From Hydrocarboniclastica marina (GTDB lineage Bacteria; Pseudomonadota; Gammaproteobacteria; Pseudomonadales; Oleiphilaceae), in the NCBI RefSeq assembly GCF_004851605.1, contig NZ_CP031093.1, forward strand, positions 1,178,001-1,242,000: a DNA stretch of 64,000 nucleotides, written 5' to 3'. Numbering within the stretch: the stretch's first letter is position 1; every line of letters begins with the position of its first letter. The position numbers and the translations under genes were made by a program. Below, in pieces: positions 40,953 to 50,217 of this stretch. The notes beneath the pieces were generated by a model that was not told the origin of the DNA, searched no databases, and was given only the letters and a program-made list of their open reading frames with translations.

Positions 40953-41432
40953 TTACCGCTGACTCTCAAGCTCGGCGTCGTAGGCAAGCCTCTCAATCAG
41001 CGCACTGGTCAGGTCGAGATCGTACTCCCCCGCAATGTCCAACAGGCGAACCAAAGTGTCGGCCAGATAGCGTTCAGTATCTCCGTCGCTGCCGCTGTTG
41101 CTTTCCAGATTATCCTTCAGGGCTGCGAGCGATTCTGCCAGTCCCGCCCGGAGCAGTTCCCGTTTTTGCGGCTGGTCACTGCCGGGCTGGTCCGAGGCGC
41201 GCCGGCCACCCGGGAATTCGCTGGCGGGGCGGCAGCAGGTATGCGTCAACTCCAGCAGCACCTGAAAATGTAGCAGGGCCTCTTTTATGGCGGACGGGTC
41301 GATCCCGGCCCTGTCAGAAACAGCCGAAATCGTATTAGATGCCGGTACCCCGAGTTTATTCCTTTGCCGCATAGACGTTCTCGAAACCATGGAGGGCTCC
41401 TTCTCTCGCAATCCATTAGCTGGTTCAGACAT
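40953..41432 (-). CDS. hypothetical protein with MazG-like helical end
   Basis: 159 residues, unrecognised overall. The last 45 residues (DTERYLADTLVRLLDIAGEY and DLTSALIERLAYDAELE) resemble the EE-x-x-D / A-D-x-L helix pair of MazG-like nucleotide pyrophosphohydrolases, but the metal-binding glutamates cannot be placed with confidence. The middle is low in order (PASEFPGGRRASDQPGSDQ). An N-terminal ATG at 41432 is used; MVSRTSM (start 41390) is an alternative. Divergent from the GGDEF gene. Confidence 0.55.
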   Translation of the reverse strand: MSEPANGLREKEPSMVSRTSMRQRNKLGVPASNTISAVSDRAGIDPSAIKEALLHFQVLLELTHTCCRPASEFPGGRRASDQPGSDQPQKRELLRAGLAESLAALKDNLESNSGSDGDTERYLADTLVRLLDIAGEYDLDLTSALIERLAYDAELESQR

Positions 41433-41635
41433 CTATTCATCATAGGCGCCTCGCCACCAGGTTGAACAGGTCGAGTTAAAACCTGGTCGAAAGTCCTTGT
41501 TTGTCCAGCCTCAGGCACCTGAAGTGCGGAAGTTCATATTTTGACTCTGATCTGGTTGTCAGAATTTTCGTTAGCCATCGGCTTGAACAATGGTACAGTG
41601 ACCCGTGTGAGCGGGGCAGGCCCGGCACATCAACC

Positions 41636-43315
41636 ATGCACGCTCAGGATGAGCTCTCCCCATTCCAGGCGAAAGTGGAGCCTCCTCCGTTGCACAAAAA
41701 CGAAAGCGATCCCGCCAAGCCTACGTCTGTTATTTTCAAAGCTGCCGTCGCTCTTATTCTGGTCGTACTGGTTGGCATGTCGCTGCTCGGTGTCCTCAGC
41801 TACAGCGTCTACGACGCCAAAACAGAACTGATCGGGCGCTCTTTCAATTTTGAAGTCGACCGGAAGGCCATGGAGTTCGAGCGGGAAGTCCGGCTGAATC
41901 TGGAGATTATGTTCGCGCTCAGGTCAGGTCTGGCCCTGCTGCCGGTAGTGAACCGCGGCGTGTTCCACGAACTTACCGCGGATGTTCTGAGGCGTGCGCC
42001 AGCCATACACGGTTTCGCCTATGCGCCCTGGCTGGAAGATAAGGACCGGGCGGACTTCGAGCGTGTCATGCAGACCGAGTTCTCGGCGTTTGAGCTGACA
42101 CAGGTCTCAGGCAATGGCGGCACAGACACCGCCTCCGAGCGTTCCAGATATGTGCCTGTACAGTACATCGAGCCCCTGAAACTGAACCGGGCAGCGCTGG
42201 GCTTTGATCTGGCCAGCGAGCCTAACCGACTGGCGGCCCTAAGGGCGGCCCGGTTAAGCGGGGAAATGGTCGCTACAGCCGGCCTTACCTTGGTCCAGGA
42301 AACCGAGAACAAGCGCGGCATCCTGGTCTTCACGCCCCTGTATCACGGCAATCCAACCACGCCGCAAGGACGCCGTGCCGCGCATTACGCTTTCATCAAC
42401 GGTGTCTACCGGATCGAGACATTGTACGAACAGTCTATTGGTGCCGTAGCGAGTGGTAATTTCCTGGTGCGCATTATCGACGTCACCGATGGTATTGAAG
42501 ACGTACTGTTTGCCAGCGGCAACCCGCGGGATGAGCGCTGGCGGTCCGATATGGCGCGTGTGGAAATACTACCTGACGTCGCGGGGCGGGAATGGGCGGT
42601 TGAGGTCACGCCAACCGAGGAGTATATCTCCAGCCAGCGTGGCTACCTGCCCACGCTCATTATGGTATCGGGGTCACTGTTGCTGGTCTTGATGGCAAGC
42701 TATGTCCTGTTTACGGTTCAGCGTAACAACGAGCTGCGCAAAACCAAGCAGGAGCTTGAGCAGGTATCCCTTACCGACGGCCTCACGGGCCTGGCTAACC
42801 GGCGCCATTTTGACCAGTACCTGGAGCAGGAGTGGACGCGGGCTCAGCGAGATGGCTTGCCGCTCTCGCTCATCCTGATTGATATCGACTATTTCAAGCC
42901 CTTTAACGACGAGTATGGGCATCCGGCAGGTGATGAGTGCCTCAAGCGGGTAAGCGATGTGTTGCGGACGGTTTCCCGTAGACCGGGGGATCTGGTTGCT
43001 CGATATGGCGGCGAAGAGTTTGCGCTTATCCTGCCACAGACCGACACGGCCCAGACCGTGGCGGAAGCCTGTCGATTGGCGGTTGAGGCATTGTCGATTC
43101 CCCATGCGGCCTCCGGTACTGCCCCGGTGGTCACAGTGAGTGCCGGGGTTTGCACGCTGGTGCCCCAGCCGGGAATGAGTCCGGGTCTGCTGACACAGAG
43201 TACCGATGTTGCACTTTACGAGGCAAAAGCCAAGGGACGGAACCGCACGCATATGATGAAAGTCGCGTCGGTTGATATCGAGAAGACGCGAACCCAGGGC
43301 GATAATCCCACCTGA
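41636..43315 (+). CDS. membrane-bound diguanylate cyclase with CHASE domain
   Basis: 559 residues. TM1 at about 33-60 (AAVALILVVLVGMSLLGVLSY), a periplasmic CHASE domain of about 200 residues (ALRSGLALLPVVNRGVF, IHGFAYAPWLEDKDRADFE, VPVQYIEPL, VATAGLTLVQE), TM2 at about 340-360 (TLIMVSGSLLLVLMASYVLF), then a GGDEF domain with an intact active site written GGEEF (ARYGGEEFALILP, about 458) and DIDYFKPFNDEYGH. No RxxD site is clear. It should make cyclic di-GMP in response to a periplasmic signal. ATG 41636 is chosen though the frame is open to 41501. Convergent with the GGDEF-EAL gene. Confidence 0.88.
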   Translation: MHAQDELSPFQAKVEPPPLHKNESDPAKPTSVIFKAAVALILVVLVGMSLLGVLSYSVYDAKTELIGRSFNFEVDRKAMEFEREVRLNLEIMFALRSGLALLPVVNRGVFHELTADVLRRAPAIHGFAYAPWLEDKDRADFERVMQTEFSAFELTQVSGNGGTDTASERSRYVPVQYIEPLKLNRAALGFDLASEPNRLAALRAARLSGEMVATAGLTLVQETENKRGILVFTPLYHGNPTTPQGRRAAHYAFINGVYRIETLYEQSIGAVASGNFLVRIIDVTDGIEDVLFASGNPRDERWRSDMARVEILPDVAGREWAVEVTPTEEYISSQRGYLPTLIMVSGSLLLVLMASYVLFTVQRNNELRKTKQELEQVSLTDGLTGLANRRHFDQYLEQEWTRAQRDGLPLSLILIDIDYFKPFNDEYGHPAGDECLKRVSDVLRTVSRRPGDLVARYGGEEFALILPQTDTAQTVAEACRLAVEALSIPHAASGTAPVVTVSAGVCTLVPQPGMSPGLLTQSTDVALYEAKAKGRNRTHMMKVASVDIEKTRTQGDNPT

Positions 43316-43349
43316 AAGGTCGCAGGTTTGCTGCGCCAGCCACAGCGGC

Positions 43350-45479
43350 TCAGTGGTGGTGGTTCAGGTAGAATTGCTCGAATTCCCAGGCATTAACCGC
43401 TCTACCATAGTAAAAGCCCTGGGCCCCCTCGCAACCATTAAGTGAGAGAAATGCCACCTCATCGGCTTCCTCCACACCTTCAGCGATCACGCGCAGATTC
43501 AGGCTCTGGGCCATGCGAATCACTGCCTGCACGATGGCTGCCTTGTCTGTGTTGGCGCCGAGGCCGCGAATGAAACTCTGGTCGATTTTCAGCTCATCCA
43601 CGGGCAGATCCTTGAGATAACTCAGGGACGAATAGCCCGTCCCGAAGTCATCCACGGCGATGCGGATGCCCCGCGCCTCAAGGGCCCGTACCCGGTCCGT
43701 AGCGCCAACGACGTCGCTCATCAGTATTGACTCGGTCAGCTCCAGCTGCAGTTGGTCGGCCTGCAGATCAAAGCGAGCCAGCAGCTCGTCGATGTGGTCC
43801 AGCAGGTTTTCATACTGAAGCTGTACGATAGATACGTTCACCGAAATGCGGATGGGTGCGTGCCCCTCGTTGAGCCAGGTTCGCGCTTGCCGACATGCTT
43901 CTTCGAGGATCCAGTTACCGATGGTGATCATGATTTCCCGGCTGCTTTCCGCCACCGGAATAAAACGGGCGGGAGGGACGAAACCGAGCTCGGGGTGATG
44001 CCAGCGCAGTAGCGCTTCCGCCCCGGTCACCAGACCGGTGTCTAAAGCAATCTGGGGCTGGTAGTGTAGCTCAAGCTGATCGGCTGAGAGCGCCCTGCGC
44101 AAGTCGCCCTGCAGCGCACGTCTTTCGGCCGCGCGTTTGTTCATTTCCGGAGCAAAGAACTGCGCATTGTTGCGCCCCAGTGTCTTGGCCTGATACATAG
44201 CGGTATCAGCGTGTTTGATCAACGTTTCTGCATCGTCACCGTCCTCTGGGAACACACTGACGCCAACGCTGGTAGAGATATCAACGGTGTCAGAGCGGAT
44301 ATCATAGGGCGCGCTCAGACTTCTGGTGATGGTGGCGCCCAGCTCGCTGAGTGCCTCCAGCGATTCAAAGCCACTCACCAGAATCACGAACTCATCACCG
44401 CCTAGCCGGCTTACCGTATCCGTCTCCCTGACACAGCTCTGCAGTCGGTGGGCCACGAGCTTCAGAAGCTCGTCCCCGGCTGAGTGGCCGAGCATGTCGT
44501 TCACGTCCTTGAACAGGTCCAGATCAAGATAGAGAACAGCAACAGACGTACCGTCACGGCGCGCATGGGTCAGTTCATAGTTCAGTCGATCAGTCAGCAA
44601 GGTTCGATTTGGCAGGCCGGTCAGAGGGTCATGGGCCGCCAGGTGTCCGAGCTGAGCGGTGAGGGCGCGGACCCGGCTGACGTCCCGAAAAGTGGTAACG
44701 ACCCCAAGAAACTCTCCCGCCGTATTGTTCAGCGGGGCTGCGACTTCATCAGCAGGAAATTGGGAGCCATCGCGGCGCGTCAAAAGTACTTCGCCGGGAT
44801 AATGGGCCTGCTTGCCCGTTCGGGTGACGGTTCGGATCAGGCTTTCAAGAGGTTGCTGGCGCGCTTCATCGACCGTAACCAGCACCTCGCTGGCCGGTCG
44901 CCCTTTCGCATCAGCCAGGTTCCAGCCGATCATTTCTTCCGCAGCCCGGTTGAGGTACACAATGCGCCCGTCCCTATCAGTGCTGGCGACGCCGTCACCA
45001 ATGCTGCCAAGTGTGACCTCCAGGCGCTCTCGCTCGTCGGCAAGCGACTGATTCGCGCTCGTCACATAGGTCGCGACGCCCTCGACAATCGCCTGATCAA
45101 GCGCCTGATTGAGGAACAGCAGTTCCCCATGAGCGAGTTCGCCGACGCGGGGCACCAGTTTATGCAGGATGACCGAACGTAGAAGGGCGTACTCGCAGGT
45201 CACTTCCTCCAGAGAGTAGCCCAACTGCCAGCGTTGTTCGGCATGGTGTTTCGGGCCCTCCTCGGGAACGTCAGCCTGCGATCTCATCTCCGTGCTGCGG
45301 GCAATGTCCTCCAGTATTCTGGGAATATTGTTGCGTTGATCTTCACGCGAAAGGTTACGTGCGGATTCGATCTTGAGGCGGTCGAGGCGATTCCATTCCT
45401 CTAGAATGTTCTCGCTCTCGTCGCGAAGGAACTCATGTAACCGCAACGATGGCTGTTCTTTGTCGGAGTCTCGATACAT
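43350..45479 (-). CDS. RsbRD_N-PAS-GGDEF-EAL cyclic di-GMP protein
   Basis: 709 residues from ATG 45479. Residues about 10-155 match the RsbRD N-terminal domain (ILEEWNRLDRLKI, EQRWQLGYSLEEVTCEYALLR), then PAS (about 165-285, GSIGDGVASTDRDGRIVYLN), GGDEF (about 300-455, with DLDLFKDVNDMLGHS and intact RLGGDEFVILV) and EAL (about 470-705, with GAEALLRWHHPELG, ESILMSD and DDFGTGYSSLSYLKDLP). Both cyclase and phosphodiesterase motifs look intact, so the net activity is not clear. A longer frame to 45602 would overlap the flavodoxin-like gene; ATG 45479 with GAAGG upstream avoids that. Cytosolic, no TM. Confidence 0.9.
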   Translation of the reverse strand: MYRDSDKEQPSLRLHEFLRDESENILEEWNRLDRLKIESARNLSREDQRNNIPRILEDIARSTEMRSQADVPEEGPKHHAEQRWQLGYSLEEVTCEYALLRSVILHKLVPRVGELAHGELLFLNQALDQAIVEGVATYVTSANQSLADERERLEVTLGSIGDGVASTDRDGRIVYLNRAAEEMIGWNLADAKGRPASEVLVTVDEARQQPLESLIRTVTRTGKQAHYPGEVLLTRRDGSQFPADEVAAPLNNTAGEFLGVVTTFRDVSRVRALTAQLGHLAAHDPLTGLPNRTLLTDRLNYELTHARRDGTSVAVLYLDLDLFKDVNDMLGHSAGDELLKLVAHRLQSCVRETDTVSRLGGDEFVILVSGFESLEALSELGATITRSLSAPYDIRSDTVDISTSVGVSVFPEDGDDAETLIKHADTAMYQAKTLGRNNAQFFAPEMNKRAAERRALQGDLRRALSADQLELHYQPQIALDTGLVTGAEALLRWHHPELGFVPPARFIPVAESSREIMITIGNWILEEACRQARTWLNEGHAPIRISVNVSIVQLQYENLLDHIDELLARFDLQADQLQLELTESILMSDVVGATDRVRALEARGIRIAVDDFGTGYSSLSYLKDLPVDELKIDQSFIRGLGANTDKAAIVQAVIRMAQSLNLRVIAEGVEEADEVAFLSLNGCEGAQGFYYGRAVNAWEFEQFYLNHHH

Positions 45480-45547
45480 AAGTAGTGCGCCTTCAATGGC
45501 TGACGGGTCAGGTAGCGGGATCCTTCGGGCTACTTCGAGTGTCAGTG

Positions 45548-46156
45548 CTACTTCTTGGCAGGGTACTGGGCCTGGGTCAGCAGACCGGCGAGGTGGGCGC
45601 AATTCTGCACCAGAGCCCTGGTAGCGCTTGCGACGGCGGCGGGTTGTTCTGGCAGATCCTTGTAATCGGTGCCGCCCATGGCCTCGCCGGTCCAGTACGT
45701 AGAACAGCTCGCCGGAATCGAGAAACCGACGTCGTTCAGTCCCTGAAATAGCTGCGACACAACATTGTGCGCCCCGTCCTCATTGCCGACCACGGCCACC
45801 GCGGCGACATGGCCATAGGCCACTTGCCGCCCGCCGTCGTCAGTTTCGCCAAGGAACGCATCTATGCGCTCCATCACCCGTTGGCACACGCTGGAAGGCT
45901 GGCCCATCCAGATTGGGGTGCCCATCACCAGAATGTCGGCGTCCAGAATCTGTTGACGGATCTGCGGCCATTCATCGCCTTTCCCTTCGTCGGACGTAAC
46001 TCCTGGCAGGAGGTTATAGTCGACCGCCCGCAATACAGGGCAGTCGATTCCGTGCCGCTGGAACTCTTGCTGCACCTGGGAAAGCAGCAGCCCGCAGGAT
46101 GATTCTTCAGGAGATGGCTTTAGCGTGCAGTTCAACGCGATGGCTGACAGTGACAT
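45548..46156 (-). CDS. flavodoxin-like / NADPH-dependent FMN reductase family protein
   Basis: 202 residues with a flavodoxin fold: N-terminal ALNCTLKPSPEESSCG (phosphate loop), DADILVMGTPIWMGQPSSVCQRVMERIDAF (the isoalloxazine-contact loop, GTPIWMG) and GHVAAVAVVGNEDGAHN. Similar proteins are called NAD(P)H-dependent oxidoreductases or multimeric flavodoxins. AGGGA upstream of ATG 46156 supports the start. Transcribed in the same direction as the GGDEF-EAL gene 68 bp downstream. Redox partner unknown. Confidence 0.83.
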   Translation of the reverse strand: MSLSAIALNCTLKPSPEESSCGLLLSQVQQEFQRHGIDCPVLRAVDYNLLPGVTSDEGKGDEWPQIRQQILDADILVMGTPIWMGQPSSVCQRVMERIDAFLGETDDGGRQVAYGHVAAVAVVGNEDGAHNVVSQLFQGLNDVGFSIPASCSTYWTGEAMGGTDYKDLPEQPAAVASATRALVQNCAHLAGLLTQAQYPAKK

Positions 46157-46405
46157 GGCTCAGTCCCTTTTTACGGTTTGCTCCTTGTCGCCGGGGCTGG
46201 CCCCGGAAACGATAACTCGCTAACAGTATCGGGGTTCATATTGCGACTGACAACGTGTAAACCGTCCTTTGGGCCTACTCTTACTGGGCCTTAACCGGAC
46301 CGTAAAGTTTGCGGCTCAGTGGCCAGATCCCGACAGGAAGTGCAGAATTTTGCTATCAAACCGTGCCTGTGCTATCGGTTGGTCTCTACTTGACAGGAGT
46401 TCGAA

Positions 46406-47509
46406 ATGGTCGGTGATAGGGATGTGCTGGTGATCCATGACACCCGTATGCTTGCGCATCAGCCAAACGCAGAAGAGCCGTTCATTCCTGGCAAGCTCGA
46501 CAGCCGTGTGCAGGCCATGCTCAGTGGGTTGTTTGAGGGCGCGGTGAAAAAGTGGAGCTATCCCGAACACCCCGGACGCCTCTCGGCCATTACCGACCTG
46601 CTGATGCTCGAACCCGTGCCGGGCGTCGGTTTTGGCGTCGCGCGCGCGGCCACCCATGAAGAACTGGGCCGGGTTCACACGACGTCCTATCTTGAAAATA
46701 TCTTTGCACTCCGCGGCAAGCAGGCCTGGCTCGATGTGGACACGACGGCCGTCTCGCCTGGCAGCGTAGACGCCGCGGAGCTTGCGGCAGGTGCCGCGAT
46801 AAATGCGGTGGAGGCGGTGGTCCAGGGGCGCACAGGTAGCGCTTTCGCTCTCTGCCGCCCCCCCGGGCACCATGCCGAATCAGTACGGGCGAGAGGGTTT
46901 TGTCTGTTCAACAACGTGGCCGTCGCAGCAGCCCACGCCAGGGCAGAGCTCGGCTGCGAAAGGGTGCTGATCGTCGACTGGGACGTGCACCATGGCAATG
47001 GCACCCAGGAAATTTTCCTCGCATCGCCCGACGTGCTTTTTTTCGATACCCATCGCGCCGCTCCTTTCTACCCCGGCTCGGGCAATAAGGAGGAGATCGG
47101 TCAGGGTTTGGGGGAGGGCACCACGATCAACGTACCGCTCCCCGCCGGTTGTGGTGACCCGGCTCTGATCAAGGCGTTCCGGGAGATCCTGGTGCCGGCG
47201 GCGGAGTGGTTCAAGCCCGACCTGATTCTGGTGTCTGCCGGCTTCGACCTGCACCGGCTGGATATGTGCATGAATCTCAGCTTTGACGGTTTTGCCGCGA
47301 TGACGGGCATCGTCCAGGAACTGGCGGACCGGCTCTGCAATGGTCGCCTGGTGATGGTGCTGGAGGGCGGCTACAACCTCGAAGCCCTCGCCCGCGGCGT
47401 CCACACCGTGCTGGAAGTCATGGCCGGTGGTGACTATCCCGAGATCGTAGAGCCCGGGGTCAAGGAGGTGGCGGAAATAGCGGCCTACCACAAGGATGCC
47501 TTCAGCTAG
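46406..47509 (+). CDS. histone deacetylase family protein (class II-like amidohydrolase)
   Basis: 367 residues of the HDAC/AcuC/acetylpolyamine amidohydrolase superfamily. RPPGHHAESVRARGFCLFNN (about 151-170; tandem histidines), DWDVHHGNGTQEIF (about 190; zinc ligands Asp and His) and SAGFDLHRLD (about 277; third zinc ligand Asp) are present, with VLEGGYNLEAL near the end. Bacterial members hydrolyse acetylated polyamines, lysine or small amides. AGGAG upstream of the ATG. Substrate unknown. Confidence 0.9.
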   Translation: MVGDRDVLVIHDTRMLAHQPNAEEPFIPGKLDSRVQAMLSGLFEGAVKKWSYPEHPGRLSAITDLLMLEPVPGVGFGVARAATHEELGRVHTTSYLENIFALRGKQAWLDVDTTAVSPGSVDAAELAAGAAINAVEAVVQGRTGSAFALCRPPGHHAESVRARGFCLFNNVAVAAAHARAELGCERVLIVDWDVHHGNGTQEIFLASPDVLFFDTHRAAPFYPGSGNKEEIGQGLGEGTTINVPLPAGCGDPALIKAFREILVPAAEWFKPDLILVSAGFDLHRLDMCMNLSFDGFAAMTGIVQELADRLCNGRLVMVLEGGYNLEALARGVHTVLEVMAGGDYPEIVEPGVKEVAEIAAYHKDAFS

Positions 47510-47554
47510 TTTCCCGTGTGGTTAATTCGCTCACCTTACGCCGACCCCTATGCG

Positions 47555-48511
47555 TTAGCCTCCCTGGGGTCCGCCTGAAGCGTGCAGGCGCGGCGAATAG
47601 TCCACGCCAGTCAGTGCAACGGAAAGGTCCCAAAGCCGCCGCCCGATCCCGGGGTCCTGCGCATAGCGGCTGATCCGCGCCCGCCCTGGTGTTCCAATGG
47701 TTTCGAATAGCCGGTTGGGGCCGTAATATCCGCCAGCTTCCACTTCCGGCGCGGTGGCCGCGTAAAGGGTGGGCAGTGCACCGCTTTCAGCACTCTGGGT
47801 CACGAACGGCATCGCCTGCTTGATAAGCGATCCCAGCTTGAGCGGGGACTGGCCGATCAGGCCGACATTGGCCAGGTTGGTATTGGCCAGCCCGGGATGG
47901 CAGGCGACCGAGACTGTTTTCGCGCCGCGTTTCGACAGATGGCGTTGCAGCTCCTGGGCAAAGATCAGGTTGGCCACTTTACTCTGGGCGTATGACCGCG
48001 CCCGGTTATAGCCGTGTGTAAGCGTCGGGTCCCGAAAGCTGATGCGGCCCGACCGGTGGGCCAGGCTGCTGATGGTGACGACCCTCGATCCCTCCACCTC
48101 AACCATGAGGTCCAGCAACAGCCCGGTCAGGGCGAAGTGACCGAAGTGGTTGGTGCCCAGATGCATCTCGAAGCCGTCTTCGGTGAGGCTGCGCGGAAGC
48201 CACATGACGCCCGCGTTGTTAATGAGCAGGTCCAGCTTCTTGTGGTGCTCGCGTACCTGAGCGGCCGCTTTCGCTACCGACGCCTGGCTCGAAAGATCCA
48301 GGTGCAGCGTTTCCAGCACGGCGTGGGGCGCACTGCGGTGAATATCCACGACCGCATCCGCAGCCCGATCGGCGTTGCGGCAGCCGAGAATAACGTGAGC
48401 GCCTTTCTGCGCCAGAGCCCGGGCCGCCTCCAGCCCTATGCCGCTGTTCGCACCGGTGACCAGAGCGGTACGGCCTTTTTGGGAGGGCATGTCATCTGGC
48501 GTCCACTTCAT
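47555..48511 (-). CDS. SDR-family NAD(P)-dependent oxidoreductase (retinol-dehydrogenase-like)
   Basis: 318 residues with the classical SDR features: ALVTGANSGIGLEAARALA (TGxxxGIG cofactor site, about 17-35), LLINNAGVMWLP (NNAG, about 92), and the catalytic YAQSK (about 168) preceded by TISSLAHRSG (catalytic serine). CRN after the second strand suggests NADP preference. AAGGAG precedes the ATG. Substrate cannot be told; the closest well-known relatives act on lipophilic alcohols. Confidence 0.9.
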   Translation of the reverse strand: MKWTPDDMPSQKGRTALVTGANSGIGLEAARALAQKGAHVILGCRNADRAADAVVDIHRSAPHAVLETLHLDLSSQASVAKAAAQVREHHKKLDLLINNAGVMWLPRSLTEDGFEMHLGTNHFGHFALTGLLLDLMVEVEGSRVVTISSLAHRSGRISFRDPTLTHGYNRARSYAQSKVANLIFAQELQRHLSKRGAKTVSVACHPGLANTNLANVGLIGQSPLKLGSLIKQAMPFVTQSAESGALPTLYAATAPEVEAGGYYGPNRLFETIGTPGRARISRYAQDPGIGRRLWDLSVALTGVDYSPRLHASGGPQGG

Positions 48512-48606
48512 CAGGTGTGCTCCTTTTTCTGCATCAGTTGGCGTTGAACCGGGACAATTATGAATCTGGCGAACCCGTCTTCACACGGCGTTATCGGCCA
48601 GGCCAG

Positions 48607-49758
48607 CTATTGTCCGGTTTCTGTTTCGCCTTCAGGTTGGGGGTCAGATCCGGATCGCGGTTCGGGTGGTTGAACATCACCGTCCAGGTCGGCCTCGAAA
48701 GCGTTGACGAAAGCGTTCCTCAGTATGTTGATTATGCTTGTGAAAAGCTCGGGTTGCGGTCCCGACAAGTCGCCGTCGACGGGGATGCGTGTCGCCACCT
48801 GATCCCTGGGCTGGTTTTCGAACAGCTCAGTGATACCGCCAACCACGCCTTCCCATGCAATACGCAAGACATTATCACCCTGTTCCTCGACGTCCTCGTC
48901 CCAGTCGAAAACCTCGACATTCCTGAGTAAGGGCTTAATGTAGCCCGTCAGCCGCCCCGCCCGTGCGGCCAGCTCTACCACAAGATCCAGGCTGCCGGCC
49001 TCAAGGTCGATGGGTGTATGGACCCGAATAAAGTCGTCGATCGACGTCATTTCCAGATTGAGCAGTTTCCCTTTGAAGTCGAAGTAGGGAGGCTCCTTAT
49101 AAGGGTCCATCTCAAGCGTGAAATCAAGCGATCCGTTGCGCATTACATCCGCCGTGGCGGTGAGCGTCGCGACCATTGATTCAGACAGTTCCCGGCTGTT
49201 TGTGAAGTTCACAAGCTCGGCGTCGAGATTGGTGAGGTAAAGATCAATCCTGGGGTCGCTGTCGGGCTTGCGGTAGTGTATTTCGCCCTGGCGAAGCTCT
49301 ACCAGGTCAAACCTCAACGGGAAAAGTTCAGTCAGTATCTGCTGCCAGCTGGCCGGTTCGCCGGTTTGCTCGAAGCTTTCGGGTACCGTTTCTTCATCGG
49401 CCTTTTCGGGGTCTTCGGTGATAACGATATTGAGCGTCGGGTGTTGGAGCAGAATTTCACCTACCAGATGGCCCCTGAATAAGGCCGGCATCAGGATGGA
49501 CAGGTCGATCTCTTCAGCAGAAAAGAACGGCGCGTAAACATCGCCCGAGGCTTTGTTTATTTCGACATCGTTGATGACATAGGCACCGCGCCAGATCGCA
49601 AGGTCGATGTCGCCCACCTGCCCGCTATAGCCCTCGGCAGAGGCCAGGGTCTGATTAACGTAGCGTTGCAGGTAAGAGGGCAGTGCTACACGGACGATGA
49701 CGAGCAGCACAACGACAACGCCGAGAATCCAGAACACTTTGCGTTTCTTGTGGTGCAT
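48607..49758 (-). CDS. DUF748 family protein (AsmA-like, inner-membrane anchored)
   Basis: 383 residues. A single N-terminal TM (VFWILGVVVVLLVIVRVALP, about 7-26) is followed by YLQRYVNQTLA and GQVGDIDLAIWRGAYVINDVEI, the DUF748/AsmA-like opening. The rest is beta-rich periplasmic sequence, ending in a disordered Pro/Glu-rich tail (PQPEGETETGQ). Such proteins belong to the wider AsmA group linked to lipid transfer or envelope integrity. ATG 49758 has CGGAG upstream and is preferred to starts at 49827 or 49776. Confidence 0.8.
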   Translation of the reverse strand: MHHKKRKVFWILGVVVVLLVIVRVALPSYLQRYVNQTLASAEGYSGQVGDIDLAIWRGAYVINDVEINKASGDVYAPFFSAEEIDLSILMPALFRGHLVGEILLQHPTLNIVITEDPEKADEETVPESFEQTGEPASWQQILTELFPLRFDLVELRQGEIHYRKPDSDPRIDLYLTNLDAELVNFTNSRELSESMVATLTATADVMRNGSLDFTLEMDPYKEPPYFDFKGKLLNLEMTSIDDFIRVHTPIDLEAGSLDLVVELAARAGRLTGYIKPLLRNVEVFDWDEDVEEQGDNVLRIAWEGVVGGITELFENQPRDQVATRIPVDGDLSGPQPELFTSIINILRNAFVNAFEADLDGDVQPPEPRSGSDPQPEGETETGQ

Positions 49759-50217
49759 CTCAAGACTCCGCATTTCCATTGCAGTGAGTTGGTTTCGATC
49801 TGTCGCGGCAGGGCGGGATCCTTTCACCCCGGGCAGTGGCCAGACTTATCAAGGTGGCTGGCGAGCTTCAAGTTAATCGTGGGCTTATGAACAATAATTG
49901 TGTGCGCCGCGGCCCCGGCGCCACTGAGCCTGAACGATGTTTCATGCTGGCGCTCGGGTGCCGCCGTCACAGAGGTAGCGTGACCGGACGCGCTTCCGCG
50001 AGCACCTTGGGCATCGGCGCCCAGAAAAGCCGGGATAAAAGAACGGTTTGGGATTGGCTTCCACACCGGTTCCGTGCCAGTCTTTTTGCAAGGGATGATG
50101 CAGCCACTACGGGTCTGCGCGGGACGGCGGTTCCAGACCGGCATCGTTGCAGCGGTTCTGAAATTTCAGGGTTCACCATGAGAGCCGGTGCGGGCAAATT
50201 GGATAGGTGGAGCGGGA
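49759..50217. other. 459-bp region between the DUF748 gene and zwf
   Basis: Divergent upstream regions. ACAATAATTGT at 49891-49901 is a perfect 11-bp palindrome about 320 bp before zwf. No HexR-type TTGT-N-ACAA arrangement or confident -35/-10 pair is seen, and the open frames here lack ribosome binding sites. Confidence 0.45.

Noticed and set aside
49891-49901. ACAATAATTGT as a HexR operator for zwf
   Set aside because: HexR sites have the opposite half-site order and wider spacing; reported only as a palindrome.
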